From positions 61,617,729-61,681,728 of the forward strand of contig CM042010.1 in NCBI GenBank assembly GCA_023525715.1: a DNA stretch of 64,000 nucleotides, read 5' to 3'. The position numbers were made by a program, and so were the translations under genes. This DNA is from Cichorium intybus. Its lineage: Eukaryota; Streptophyta; Magnoliopsida; Asterales; Asteraceae. The first letter of the stretch is position 1. The number at the start of each line of letters is the position of its first letter. The notes beneath the pieces are model-generated. The model made no database searches, was not told the origin of the DNA, and saw only the letters and a list, made by a program, of their open reading frames with translations. This document shows, one piece after another, positions 52,464 through 63,504 of this stretch.

Positions 52464-53752
52464 TGTTGAAAATAAAAAGACTGATCACCACAAATAAAGG
52501 CTTTGAAACCGTTTACTGTGTGACAGAAATATAAATTAACTATAATATGCGGAATAAATAATAAGAGTTGCGGAATATAAATAAACTTGAAAGCTATAAA
52601 TAATATAAATAACTGTATTTAAATGTCATAAAGCGATAAATAATATAAATTACAGTAATTAAATGACTCAAAGCGATATATAATGTAAATGACTATAATT
52701 AAAAGACATAGAACGATGAATAATATAAATAACTATAATTATATAAATATGTATATCAAGTAGGTTCGTCAAATAAATTGACTGAACTGGCTTAGGGTTG
52801 GACTGGATTTCTAATAGACTGTGTTCTAGGTGTTCTTGGTGTTCTTGGTGTTCTTGATGTTGATCTTGGTGCTCTTGGTGTTCTTGGTGTTCTTCGTGTT
52901 CTTCGTGTTCTTGGTGTTCTTGGTGTTCTTGGTGAAGGTTTAAGGTTTGGAAAATAAGATGGTGGAAATTGGAGAGGATTTGGTGGATTTTTGGTGTTAT
53001 AAATGTGTTGTTATGAAAAAATGGTGTAAAAAATGGTTATAAAGGGTGTAAAATGGGTTTTGGGTGGTTTTTGGATGATTTTCGGAAGTTTAGGGACTGA
53101 AATGTAACATTTTCATCTAAAATTCGCGGTTTTGTCGCCGGATCGGGTTCAGGTCGCGAATGGGTCGACACGCGGACCTTTTGTGAGAGTAAACGGATCG
53201 GTTCGGATGCGGGTCTTGGGTCGGGATGGTCCGCGAGAATTGTGAGGGAGCCGGAGCTGAAGGCGGTTCTGACCGGGTGGTGATTCGGGTCGATGCGCGG
53301 ACCCTGTTGTGAGGTAAAATGGTTCCGGTTGCGGTGCGGGTTCGGATCCGGAGCAAGGCAGGCGGGTCGCAGGCGGAGTGGGCTGGAGGAGCTGGGCCTG
53401 TTGCTGGGCTGCGGCTGTTTCTTTTTTTTTTTTAATTTAAATTGATTTAAAAACCGAAATAAATTAAAATAAATTATAAAAATTCATTTTTAATTTATAA
53501 AATTAATTAAATCTAATAAAATAAATTATTTAGAAATTATATTTCCAAAAATTCATTTTAAATAGATTCAATTTAATTTTATTTTATATTTTCTTTGTTT
53601 TGGCTTTTAAAACTCTTTCTCTTTTATTTTCTCGTTTTCTCGTTCAATCTCGAATCCACGCAACCTGAAATAGACTTATAATATTTGTCAGATAATATAA
53701 AAACAGTTCGTCTTATTTCAACGATGGTCACATACAAAAACATTTTTCAACA
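52464..53752 (-). repeat. Copia 5' LTR (1289 bp)
   Basis: Partner of 42902-44257. Contains the TTCTTGGTG repeat tract (about 52830-52935) and the GC-rich block (about 53125-53410). Confidence 0.95.
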
Positions 53753-53778
53753 CATATGTCCATTTATGTTTCCCCATT

Positions 53779-53965
53779 TGGTATCAGAGCTAAGTAACGA
53801 TTTAATGATAAGTAACGATTTTACTATATCAGAGCTAAGTAACGATTTTACTATATCAGAGCTAAGTAACGATTTTACTATATCAAAGCTAAGTAACGAT
53901 TTTATGGTAAAAAACGATTTTACTATATCAGAGCTAAGTAACAATTTAATTCATGATAAGTAACG
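53779..53965 (+). promoter_or_regulatory. EPRV primer binding site and derived repeats
   Basis: TGGTATCAGAGC at 53779-53790. ATATCAGAGCTAAGTAACGA units follow at about 25-27-bp spacing (53827, 53853, 53879, 53929). Confidence 0.85.
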
Positions 53966-54100
53966 AGCTAAACTACAATCTAATATGACAAATAACAATA
54001 TTTAATTAGAAAGATAAGTCAAGATTGAAAGCTAAGTTATGATTTTAATAAATACTATAATTAGTAAATATAAGCAACGATTTAATTAAAAAAAACTCTT

Positions 54101-55051
54101 ATGATGTCTACATCTAACGAGAATAATGAATCAATAATTATTAATAACGAAGAAAATGAATCAGGATATATATTTGATGCTCTAGTTAGTAAAAATAATA
54201 TAAATAAAGATGCTATTAGAAAATCAAATTTTACATTATCAGAAAAACATAATTTTAAATACGATACACTTAAAAATCTATTTTCAAGAAAAAATATTAT
54301 TTATTATGGTAAAATAGTAGGTGAAGAACCGATACCTATAGAATCAACTCAAGGAAATATAATTATACCTATTATTAATAAACAACAAATCAAAAATAAA
54401 ATACAACATATCAAAGAAATAGATCGATCAAAGATAGCATATATTCATATATCTACAATTCAAGTAATTTTGAAAAGTACTTTTAGTGATTTAGATACAC
54501 CAATAGAATTAGAAATTAGAGATGATCGTATAATTAATAGTCAAGAAAGTATTATTGCAAAAGGAAAAAGAAATTTAATTGAAGGAAAAATAAAATTTAA
54601 TATAAATATACAATTAGGACTTAGTTTAAAAGATAGAAATCTAAGTAATAGTATTACAGTAAGATATAAATTATTAAGACAAAATTTTATGTTAAAAGGA
54701 AATCATCGTTTTACTTTAACATATCAAATAAACTATGCATTAACAAATTCTCATCATAGTATTACATTTAAAACAGAAGATAGAATTCATATTGATAAAC
54801 TATTTGAACCTTTATTATCTCTTGAATCACCAAAAAGAATAGATAATAAACCAGTTTATGAAACAGATTTTCGACAACAAATAATTACACCTTTAGTTAA
54901 AAGAGACCCAAAAATAGAGCCTCCAATTTCAACAATTATAGGAAGATCCTCTATTTCAGAAATACAACTTTCAACATCTACAGAAAATAGAAAAGATGAA
55001 AACATTGAAGAAATAAAAGAAATGATTAGATCATTAAGTTTAAGAATATGA
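54101..55051 (+). CDS. EPRV movement protein, intact 316 aa
   Basis: The only complete MP frame. Starts MMSTSNENNESIIINNEEN; Ile/Asn/Lys-rich; central region with alternating hydrophobic residues (about 100-240); Ser/Thr/Glu-rich C-terminal tail. Two changes from the other copies are visible (a Gly to Arg near KGKRNL, a Pro to Arg near GNHRFT). The first large ORF after the primer binding site, overlapping VAP by ATGA. Assignment as cell-to-cell movement protein is from gene order and general character. Confidence 0.75.
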   Translation: MMSTSNENNESIIINNEENESGYIFDALVSKNNINKDAIRKSNFTLSEKHNFKYDTLKNLFSRKNIIYYGKIVGEEPIPIESTQGNIIIPIINKQQIKNKIQHIKEIDRSKIAYIHISTIQVILKSTFSDLDTPIELEIRDDRIINSQESIIAKGKRNLIEGKIKFNINIQLGLSLKDRNLSNSITVRYKLLRQNFMLKGNHRFTLTYQINYALTNSHHSITFKTEDRIHIDKLFEPLLSLESPKRIDNKPVYETDFRQQIITPLVKRDPKIEPPISTIIGRSSISEIQLSTSTENRKDENIEEIKEMIRSLSLRI

Positions 55052-55287
55052 CAGAATTATCTAGTAGTAAAATAAATGATATAGAATTACAAATGAAAGA
55101 TGAAATGACAGTAAATGAAAAAATGCATATAATAAATAAAAAACTAAACAATCTCATAGAAATGAAACAACAATTATTGGTAAAACAAATACCAGAGATA
55201 TTACAAAAAATTGAACGGATTTATAAATTATTAGAAGTTAAAAATACTAAACAACCACTTTCTATCAAACCACCTTTAACATGGTAA
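55048..55287 (+). CDS. EPRV VAP-like protein, 79 aa
   Basis: Open copy with Ser to Leu near the start and Gln to Arg in IERIYK. Confidence 0.65.
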   Translation: MTELSSSKINDIELQMKDEMTVNEKMHIINKKLNNLIEMKQQLLVKQIPEILQKIERIYKLLEVKNTKQPLSIKPPLTW

Positions 55288-55427
55288 TCAAAAATATGTT
55301 ACAAAAATTCAAAACATGGTTTAAAAAGTATAAAAGAAATAAAGAAAATAGTTATAAAAATATTATATTAAAAAATTATATAAATAATGATATATTAGAT
55401 CAATTATTTAGTAATTGTCATGACTAA
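55281..55427 (+). CDS. EPRV small basic ORF, 48 aa
   Basis: Open copy bridging VAP and the protease start. Confidence 0.5.
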   Translation: MVIKNMLQKFKTWFKKYKRNKENSYKNIILKNYINNDILDQLFSNCHD

Positions 55428-56726
55428 TAATAAATATAGCAAATATAGCAATAAAAAAGTAAAGAAAAACCTAAAGTTAACCCTAATAGTACATTTATAA
55501 CAACCACAATAGATAATCGAAAAGTAATCGCATATATTGATATAGGTGCAACACTATGTTTTGGAAAAAAGAATATTTTAGCAAAATGGGAAAAACTTAA
55601 AATACCATATAGTATAAAAGATGTAAATGAGTTTAAAACCGAATGTAGTCAGCTTTTAGAAAAAGGAATTATAAGAAATAGCACGAGTCCACACTCTGCA
55701 CCCGCCTTTTATGTAGAAAATCATAATGAAATAAAACGAGGAAAAAGAAGAATGGTTATTAATTATAAAAAAATGAATGATGCAACTATTGGAGATTCAT
55801 ATAAATTACCAAGAAAAGAATACATTTTAGAAAAACTAAAAGGAAATACATACTTTAGCACATTTGATGCAAAATCAGGATATTGGCAACTACGACTACA
55901 CGAAGATACGAAACCACTAACGGCTTTTTCATGTCCACCTCAGCGACACTACGAATGGAACGTTCTACCATTTGGTCTAAAACAAGCACCCGCAATATAT
56001 CAAAGGTTTATGGATTCAACCTTAAATGGTTTGGATCAAATATGTCTTGCATATATTGATGATATTATTGTTTTTACCAATGGAAATGAACAATTACACC
56101 TTGAAGCAGTTATTAAAGTTTTACAAAGAATTAAAGAAAAAGGTTTAGTTTTATCAAAAAAGAAATCTAAACTTTTACAAACTAAAGTTGAATATTTAGG
56201 ACTAAAAATCGAAGAAAACGGACAACTTTCTTTAACAGATAATGTTCGAGAAAAATTGTATTTATTTCCCGATAAACTAGAAAACCGGAAACAAATACAA
56301 CGATTTCTTGGCTGTTTAAACTACATCGCAGAACAAGGTTTTCTAAAAAATTTAGCAAATGAAAGAAGAATTTTACAAAAGAAAATATCAGAAAAAATAC
56401 CATGGTCTTGGACGAATGAAGATACTATTTTAGTCAAAAATATAAAAGAAAAAATTCATGTTTTACCAACACTATACAACTCGCAACCGGACGACTTTTT
56501 AATAGTCGAAACGGATGCATCAAAAGATACATGGGCAGGATGCCTAAAAGCAATTATACATGGACAAATATTATTGGGTTTAGACACCGAGGGAAACCTT
56601 CTGCCTAAACCATTCGAAGCATACAGTGATACGAAAGTATCATCAAATTATACACATTACAGGTACATAAAGAGTGAGCACAACCACATAGCAGATACAT
56701 TGACGAGAGAATGGAAGCCATTATGA
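55420..56726 (+). pseudogene. EPRV PR-RT, protease deletion and RNase H deletion
   Basis: The protease start has a 1-nt loss near 55451 and reads DIG. At the shared AAAATACCA (about 55597-55606) the protease joins the RT linker, as in the copy at 16959-18615. RT from 55752 is open for 324 codons with YIDDIIVF and no TGA. A single repeat unit is left, then the shared RNase H deletion and final motif. Confidence 0.9.
56624..56645 (+). repeat. 30-bp hairpin repeat, single unit
   Basis: One G-type stem (56627-56642). Reduced to one unit, then directly into the RNase H deletion joint. Confidence 0.8.
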
Positions 56727-58089
56727 AGCAAATCCAGCACCGCTAAAACAGAAGCAGGAACAAAAAGTAGCCATGATGAAGCAACTAGAAACAATCAAGA
56801 AAGAAGAAGAACAGCTCCAACAAACACTGCAGATATTGTCAACACAGTTCACTCCAGTCAAAGAAGACGCAGAAAAGTCAACAGGCAGTTCAACCATTCC
56901 ACCTACACCAACAATCCAGCAAATTTCATCAGACAATACCGATAAACAACAGGAGAAGCCATCATCATCCACATGTAACTCTCAAGAAATATTCAAAACT
57001 CATCAACAATCAACTGATGCAGAAATGAAGAAATGGTACGTTATTTTTAACGGACCACACAAAGGAATCTATAACGATTGGGGAATTGCAAATTCTCATA
57101 TCGTTAGAAAGAACGTTACACACAAAAGTTACAAAACAAAAGCTGAAGCAGAAACAACATTCAGAGAAGCATACAAAACGGTTACAACTGAAGCCGTTGA
57201 AAAATCATCAAAAACAACCATCCTTGGAATCCTTCCAAAAACAGAACCACAACCAAAGTCTTTAAACCAGTTAAACGCAGCCAAAGCAGCCCTACAAGCT
57301 ATACCATTTACAAAAGAAAAAGAATTAATGAAAAAACCAACCACAGAAAAATTCGCAAAATTATGGGACAGCCTAGTCTCATACACAGAGGTCCATTCAC
57401 TAATGGGCTTTTACCCAGTCATAAGAAAGCCAGGCCCAAAAGCAATCTTCTTAGCCAACCTTACCGATCCAATGACTCTTTGGGAATATTTCACCCATGG
57501 ATTCATCGATACAATCTACCTAAATGGAAACAACCTACAGTGCATAAGTGAATTTCCAACTAATTTTCAATCAGTCATCCACCATTACAAAACACGTTTT
57601 GCCAAGGAACGTGATTTATTCATTAAATTATATTCCAGCTATCCATTTTTTGACGAAGACTCACAGCTACTAGTTCCAAGCATTACATTTGCATACATGG
57701 GAATCAGTAATGGAACTAAGCCAACTAAAGATGAACTTCCACATGAAACACCAACACAAGATCATCTATTTTTTTCATTAGCAGGAGTTTATTTAGCCTC
57801 TTCAATAATAGGCAACGGAAAAGAACAAAGATCACAAGTTAGAATAAACTATTGCAGCAAAACATTTCTACTATATACACCAACTGACACAGGAATATCC
57901 ACTGAAGGAATGCAAGCTGTAGAACGATTCGAAGAACCATTTGAAAAATTCTCACATCATCTAGCCGTTCTACCTGCAGAAATTAAAAAACAATTATGCA
58001 AGCATATTATGCATTTTCCACGTCACCAATGCAATTATTGTCAAGAAAACAAGGACGAGACACCATTCATGGAGATAATGGAAGAATAG
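56711..58089 (+). pseudogene. EPRV TAV with 1-nt deletion near start
   Basis: ATG at 56711. One base is lost near 56742 (CACCGCTAAA), so the first ~10 codons are out of frame with the rest. From 56773 the frame is open for 438 codons and includes the viroplasmin domain and His/Cys cluster. Translation from the internal Met pair (MMKQLE) is conceivable. Confidence 0.85.
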
Positions 58090-58613
58090 TACACAACAGT
58101 ATACCGCACTCAACAAAAGCAATCAACGACGCTTAATTCACGGTGGTGAGGATTTGGATTTATTCACAAAGAATATTTGTGAACCCCACCCTCATCATAT
58201 CTACCATTATGTAGACTTTTATATTTTGTCGTTTGTTTTCCATTATGTAAATTAGGTGCTAGTCACCATCATGTAGTTTGTCTTTATTATTATGGTGCTA
58301 GACACAATAATGTAGTGCTAGACACCACTAGTTAGTGTATTATTAGTGTAGGATACTATTAGAATCTAGAAGAGTCCCTCATGTACTATAAATAAGGAAT
58401 TTGCCTAGTGTAATAAATCAGAGCTTATTTGTGTTAAGTTTTGAGTGCTCTCAAAATTCCTCTGTTGAAGCCTTATGCTTCTGAATAGCAGAGTTCTCTG
58501 TTGAAGCCTCGCGCTTTTGAATAGCAGAGCCTATCGAAGTATCTACGAAGCAGTTAATCAACGCATCAATCCAAGCATCAGTCAGGTACATCCCTTACAC
58601 ATCTTCATACATC
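58090..58613 (+). promoter_or_regulatory. EPRV promoter and 5' leader
   Basis: TATA box 58386-58397, AATAAA, stem-loop pair (about 58459-58530). The inverted repeat upstream has one mismatch (AATCTAGAAGAGTC). Confidence 0.85.
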
Positions 58614-58793
58614 ATGACCGATTCGAAAATACAAATACAAAACAATCGATATTATTTTGCATTAAAGATTCATAAACAAAGATTTAAAAATAGAATTGAA
58701 CGTAATATCCATCTCCCTGTAACACAGTTAGAGGTTGATATCTACGATAATAAGCTTAAGTATCTACATGCAAGAATTTCAGAAACCACATGA
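58614..58793 (+). CDS. EPRV leader ORF, 59 aa variant
   Basis: As the 60-aa ORF, but a 1-nt insertion makes it stop one codon earlier (ACATGATTAA). Shared with 42722-42901. Confidence 0.6.
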   Translation: MTDSKIQIQNNRYYFALKIHKQRFKNRIERNIHLPVTQLEVDIYDNKLKYLHARISETT

Positions 58794-58859
58794 TTAAACC
58801 ATTCCGCATTTATTTTGCTATATTTCTGTTATTATCCATATGTCCATTTATGTTTCCCC

Positions 58860-58922
58860 TGTGAACCCCACCCTCATCATATCTACCATTATGTAGACTT
58901 TTATATTTTGTCGTTTGTTCTC
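58860..58922 (+). promoter_or_regulatory. EPRV promoter fragment, left of LTR element
   Basis: The leader breaks at TTTCCCC, before the primer binding site, and joins the region just after a TAV end. It resumes at 63137 after the LTR element. Confidence 0.8.
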
Positions 58923-60313
58923 TGTTGAGAATACGATAATCGATCTCCACGAATAAGGGTTTTTAAGCCGTTTACTGTGTGACAGATATGTATTTTAGCT
59001 ATAATATGCGGAATAAATAAGAGTTGCGGAATAAATATAAACTAAGACTAAGTTACTGAAAGCTGTAAATAAATAAAATAAAGCGGTAAATTTAATCTAG
59101 ACAGTATTTAAATGGACAGAAAGCGGTAAATAAAGTAAATGTTAGGAGTTAGAGGTTAGATGTAATAAACGCCATTATCAACGATAAAGTGTTTTTACAA
59201 TAAATAAAAAGGTTAGAAGTTAGAAGTTAGAAGTTAGATGTCTCGGTTAAATACAGTCCACATATGTTTTCGTTGTCAAGGTTCAATTCGGATGTATTGG
59301 ATATTTGGTACAGTTGATTTATAACAGTTTAAATAAATCAATAACGACACAGATAATTGCAAAAGAACTTATCGATAGCTGAGGAAGATGGTGTTTTCTT
59401 TGAAGCGTCGATTCTTGTTCTTTACGGTAGGATGAGGTTTGGTAGTTTTTGTTGTTTGGTGAAATGGGTTTTTGGTGTCGGTTTAATTGAGATGCACGGG
59501 GTTTTTGTGGTTTAGTTTTCGTGGTGTATGTATTTGGTAGAGGGTGTGTAGGTTTTGTAGTTTGGTTTTCGGGTTGAGGTTGTTTAGTGGTTTGAAGTTT
59601 GGTGTCGGATAGAGGTTTTGTTTTTGTGTAGGGTAGAGGTTTTGTTTGGCTTTGGGTAGAGGTTTTGTATGGTGTTGGGTAGAGGTTTTGTTTGGTGTCG
59701 GGTAGAGTATGGGTATAGCGGTTTTGTTTGGTGTTTGTTTGGATGTGGATTTTCTTTGGTTGAAAAGGGTTTTCTAGAGAGTTTTTGGCAGGTTTTTTGC
59801 TCTTTGGACGTGGGGTAATCTTGATGTATTGGTGCTTGAATGGGTATGGTGTGGTGTAAGGTTTTTCTGCACAAGAATGGCAAGAGATTAGCTTCTTATT
59901 TATAGTTGCTGAACACAGGCTTCGCGTCGCGACCATAGGGTCCGTCGCGTCGCGAAGGTGCGTGTGTCGGGTTGCTTTTGGTCGGCCACTGGTTAGTGCG
60001 TTGTGTTGGTAGTCTCGCGATTGAAAAATTGGTGGTGTCGCGTTTGGGGCTTCGCGTCGCGACCACCCTTGCCGTCGCGTCACGATCGTTGTAGCGATTT
60101 GGACTTCTGTCTTTGCTCTTCTTCACGTCGACAAATGTGCTGTCGGGTCGCGATGGCTGTAGCTGGGTGACATTTTTGCATTTTAAGAATATTTTCTTTT
60201 TATCTCGTTCAATCTTGAATCCATGCAACCTGAAATACTGATAATATTTGTTAGAAAACATTTCGACTTATTTCAGTGATGGTCACATAAAAACATAAAA
60301 ACATTATTCAACA
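58923..60313 (-). repeat. Second element 3' LTR (1391 bp)
   Basis: Ends are similar to the first copia LTR (TGTTGA-GA/AA...CAACA; ACCGTTTACTGTGTGACAG near the start) but most of it differs. It holds GTAGAGGTTTTG-type tandem repeats (59615-59700) and a CpG-rich set of CGCGTCGCGA motifs (59920-60090). The 254-codon frame 59319-60083 inside it is low-complexity and I do not call it a gene. Confidence 0.9.
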
Positions 60314-61840
60314 ATTTCCCCCTATGTGATCATTAATGAAATGAGGAGAAAAATGTTTGATTGAAAATTCTTGAAATTTGGATAAGACATTTATAAAACC
60401 ATATCACTTGTTTTGAAAAAGTGTGACTAGATTTTACTTATGTTTTGAAAAATGTTTGTCAAGAATATTTGTTTCTGAATCAAGGTTTCATGTTCAATAA
60501 TCAAAGGGTTTTTGTATATGTACTTTCATAATATTCCTTAAGATTTTATAACATTTATAAAGACGACAAGTGATCTTAATAGGTCGATTCAGATGAACGC
60601 TCATAGGTATAGCTCACATTTGACTGAGGTGTTTGTGGTTGTTCTGGGTGCAGAACTGGTGTATAATCACTAAAGATGACTGATATCTCTCAGTTTGAAG
60701 GTGTTAACTTATGCTTAATGTGGATTTATACCTATATACTTTAGTCACTTGGTCTTCATATTAGATAATCAATCACATAAGACTGGTTTCAGCATTACTC
60801 ATAGGGTTTCTTCATTCATGCCATTGATGTTCACTCTCTCTCAGTCGGGAAATACATGTAGAGGGGTTTAGAAATTTTCATAGTGCAGTTTGCATCTAAG
60901 AATATTCAATTATGAAGGCTACAGTATCCCGGTAAGTCTTCGGTTTTGACAGCTATATTTGATAAAGCTTTTGAGAATTCGTTGTTTGAGAGATGTCTGT
61001 CTTTATGGATTGTTGTAATAACTCTTCTTTTGCTTTGGTGAAGTGTTCACTTTTATTTTATCTTTTCTTGATTTTCGCGAATACCTTTTGTGTAAAAGAT
61101 ATCTGATGTGGTTACCAGTTGTGATTTGTTGACATCATTTGTTGGATATGACTTTGAGTTTTGAGATTTTGAGTTTTCTTCTGGTTTTCTTGGATATGAC
61201 TTTGTCGTTTCTTCAATTGTCAGATTCGTTATGCCAGATGATGAATCTTTTTCTTTGAAGTGGTTTGATTGAGGATAGGGATAGGTGATATAATAGACAG
61301 TTTGTCTAATATATAAGGAAATGATTGTATCGTCCCTGGTCATTTTGATATCTAAGCAAAAATGAGACTAGCATTACGGTATAAGAGTATAAATCCTATA
61401 AGTTACAATGAAAACACCTTTGCTCACAGAAATGGATTCCACTTAGCAGTTGAAGACGAGGCACAAATTCTCACATGGGTTTGGTTTTCATCTGAATCTC
61501 CTGATCTTATGTCCCTTAATGTATAAAATCGTTATAATTGAAATAAATTCAAAGGGAATAGGAGAATGTTCATAACGAAAATTTTGAGATTTGAACCTTC
61601 ACTTTAATTTAAGAATCAATATGACTGAGAACATTCATCGAGCATAAGTATCTGAAAATTTAGTCAAGAAGATGTTAATCACATGGTTTTATAAAAACTT
61701 TTAAAAAGATAAAACATTATTCAATTTTTTTTGTGATTTTTGATTATGTGGATGTTTTTTTTTTTTTTTGAAAAATTTGGTTATTTGAATGTTTTTGGTA
61801 AATTTTGGTTATTTGAATGTTTTTGGTAAATTTTGGTTTA
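60314..61840 (-). other. Second element 3' non-coding region
   Basis: Matches 44258-45850 in several blocks (for example TTTCCCCCTATGTGATCATT and GGTCGATTCAGATGAACGCT). No convincing coding sequence. A poly(T) run lies at 61757-61768. Confidence 0.7.
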
Positions 61841-62165
61841 GGGGTGAGAATGGGGTAACGAGAGTTCCCCCATAAATGATGCATTGGGATCATTTGGACA
61901 GGTGGATTGGGGTGTTTTAGGAGGGTTCTGGTTTTGGTGGTTCCCCCTCGACTGGATCCGCATCATTTTGGTTTGATTGTGAAGTTTCTGCATCGGAGGT
62001 AGTGTGGGTTTGAAGTCTTGTAGAAGGCTATGGTTTGTTCTCATATGCTTGGAACGGCCACTCTCGATATACCATGTATCATCCTTGGGCTCTCCAGCAC
62101 AAAGTGCCTGCAATTAGACAGAAAGTTTAGGTACCCAAACCATGGTGGGTCCTGATTTGTTAATG
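61841..62165 (-). pseudogene. Remnants of copia protease and integrase linker
   Basis: The minus strand reads GEPKDDTWYIESG, the protease start with Ile-Asp-Ser-Gly changed to Ile-Glu-Ser-Gly, then jumps to a Pro/Thr linker piece (PNDPNASFMGE) homologous to NNPDATFMGE of the first element. The catalytic protease Asp is therefore lost. The upstream WVPKLSV-TAA-LQ matches the first element's gag/pol border. Confidence 0.85.
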
Positions 62166-62221
62166 GTTTTTGATAACTTGGAAACATTGTAGTATTTGTT
62201 GATTGGATGGAATGGTTGAGG

Positions 62222-63136
62222 TTTGAAGCGTCGATTCTTGTTCTTTACGGTAGGATGAGGTTTGGTAGTTTTTGTTGTTTGGTGAAATGGGTTTTTGGTG
62301 TCGGTTTAATTGAGATGCACGGGGTTTTTGTGGTTTAGTTTTCGTGGTGTATGTATTTGGTAGAGGGTGTGTAGGTTTTGTAGTTTGGTTTTCGGGTTGA
62401 GGTTGTTTAGTGGTTTGAAGTTTGGTGTCGGATAGAGGTTTTGTTTTTGTGTAGGGTAGAGGTTTTGTTTGGCGTCGGGTAGAGGTTTTGTATGGTGTTG
62501 GGTAGAGGTTTTGTTTGGTGTCGGGTAGAGTATCGTTGTAGCGGTTTTGTTTGGTGTTTGTTTGGACGTGGATTTTCTTTGGTTGAAAAGGGTTTTCTAG
62601 AGAGTTTTTGGCAGGTTTTTTGCTCTTTGGACGTGGGGTAATCTTGATGTATTGGTGCTTGAATGGGTATGGTGTGGTGTAAGGTTTTTCTGCACAAGAA
62701 TGGCAAGATATTAGCTTCTTATTTATAGTTGCTGAACACAGGCTTCGCGTCGCGACCATAGGGTCCGTCGCGTCGCGAAGGTGCGTGTGTCGGGTTGCTT
62801 TTGGTCGGCCACTAGTTAGTGCGTTGTGTTGGTAGTCTCGCGATTGAAAAGTTGGTGGTGTCGCGTTTGGGGCTTCGCGTCGCGACCACCCTTGCCGTCG
62901 CGTCGCGATCGCTGTAGCGATTTGGACTTCTGTCTTTGCTCTTCTTCACGTCGACAAATGTGCTGTCGGGTCGCGATGGCTGTAGCTGGGTGACATTTTT
63001 GCATTTTAAGAATATTTTCTTTTTATCTCGTTCAATCTTGAATCCATGCAACCTGAAATACTGATAATATTTGTTAGAAAACATTTCGACTTATTTCAGT
63101 GATGGTCACATAAAAACATAAAAACATTATTCAACA
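62222..63136 (-). repeat. Second element 5' LTR, truncated
   Basis: Matches 59398-60313 closely, with a handful of differences. The part equivalent to 58923-59397 is missing. Confidence 0.9.
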
Positions 63137-63504
63137 TTCTCCATTATGTAAATTAGGTGCTAGTCACCATCATGTAGTTTGTCTTTATTGTTATGGTGCT
63201 AGACACAATAATGTAGTGCTAGACACCACTAGTTAGTGTATTATTAGTGTAGGATACTATTAGACTCTAGAAGAGTCCCTCATGTACTATAAATAAGGCA
63301 TTCGCCTAGTGTAATAAAGCAGAGCTTATTTGTGTTAAGTTTTGAGTGCTCTCAAAATTCCTCTGTTGAAGCCTTATGCTTCTGAATAGCAGAGTTCTCT
63401 GTTGAAGCCTCGCGCTTCTGAATAGCAGAGCCTATCGAAGCATCCATGAAGCAGTTAATCAACGCATCGTCCAGACATCAGTCAGGTACATCCCTTACAC
63501 ATCC
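63137..63504 (+). promoter_or_regulatory. EPRV promoter and leader, cut into TAV
   Basis: Continues 58860-58922 after the target duplication. TATA box 63287-63298, AATAAA changed context (AATAAAGCAG), stem-loop pair (about 63360-63431). The leader breaks at ~63504, before the 60-aa ORF. Confidence 0.85.

Larger units (their letters stand above)
42902..53752 (-). mobile_element. Ty1/copia LTR retrotransposon, nearly complete
   Basis: LTRs at 42902-44257 and 52464-53752, both bounded by TGTTGA...TCAACA. The target duplication CATAT (42897-42901 and 53753-53757) lies in the EPRV leader. The primer binding site complementary to initiator Met-tRNA is at 52450-52461, 2 bp inside the LTR. A polypurine tract CATAGGGGGAAAT abuts the 3' LTR (44258-44270). 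Domain order GAG, protease, integrase, RT, RNase H is copia. Long GAG with coiled coil and a 1.7-kb 3' non-coding region suggest the SIRE/Maximus lineage (moderate confidence). Three nonsense codons, one frameshift and the gag/pol stop break the coding frame. Confidence 0.95.
58923..63136 (-). mobile_element. Second copia-like LTR element, internally deleted
   Basis: Starts TGTTGAGA (58923), ends TTCAACA (63136), target duplication TTCTC (58918-58922 and 63137-63141). 3' LTR 58923-60313; polypurine tract next to it (60314 on); non-coding region similar to that of the first element; small remnants of integrase linker and protease (61855-62115); then a direct joint at ~62221 into the 5' LTR, which lacks its last ~475 bp. 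GAG, primer binding site, most of integrase, RT and RNase H are absent. It cannot move on its own. Confidence 0.9.

Noticed and set aside
59319..60083. 254-codon minus-strand frame in the second element
   Set aside because: Lies wholly inside an LTR, is Thr/Pro/Lys low-complexity from GTAGAGGTTTTG-type repeats, and has no family resemblance.
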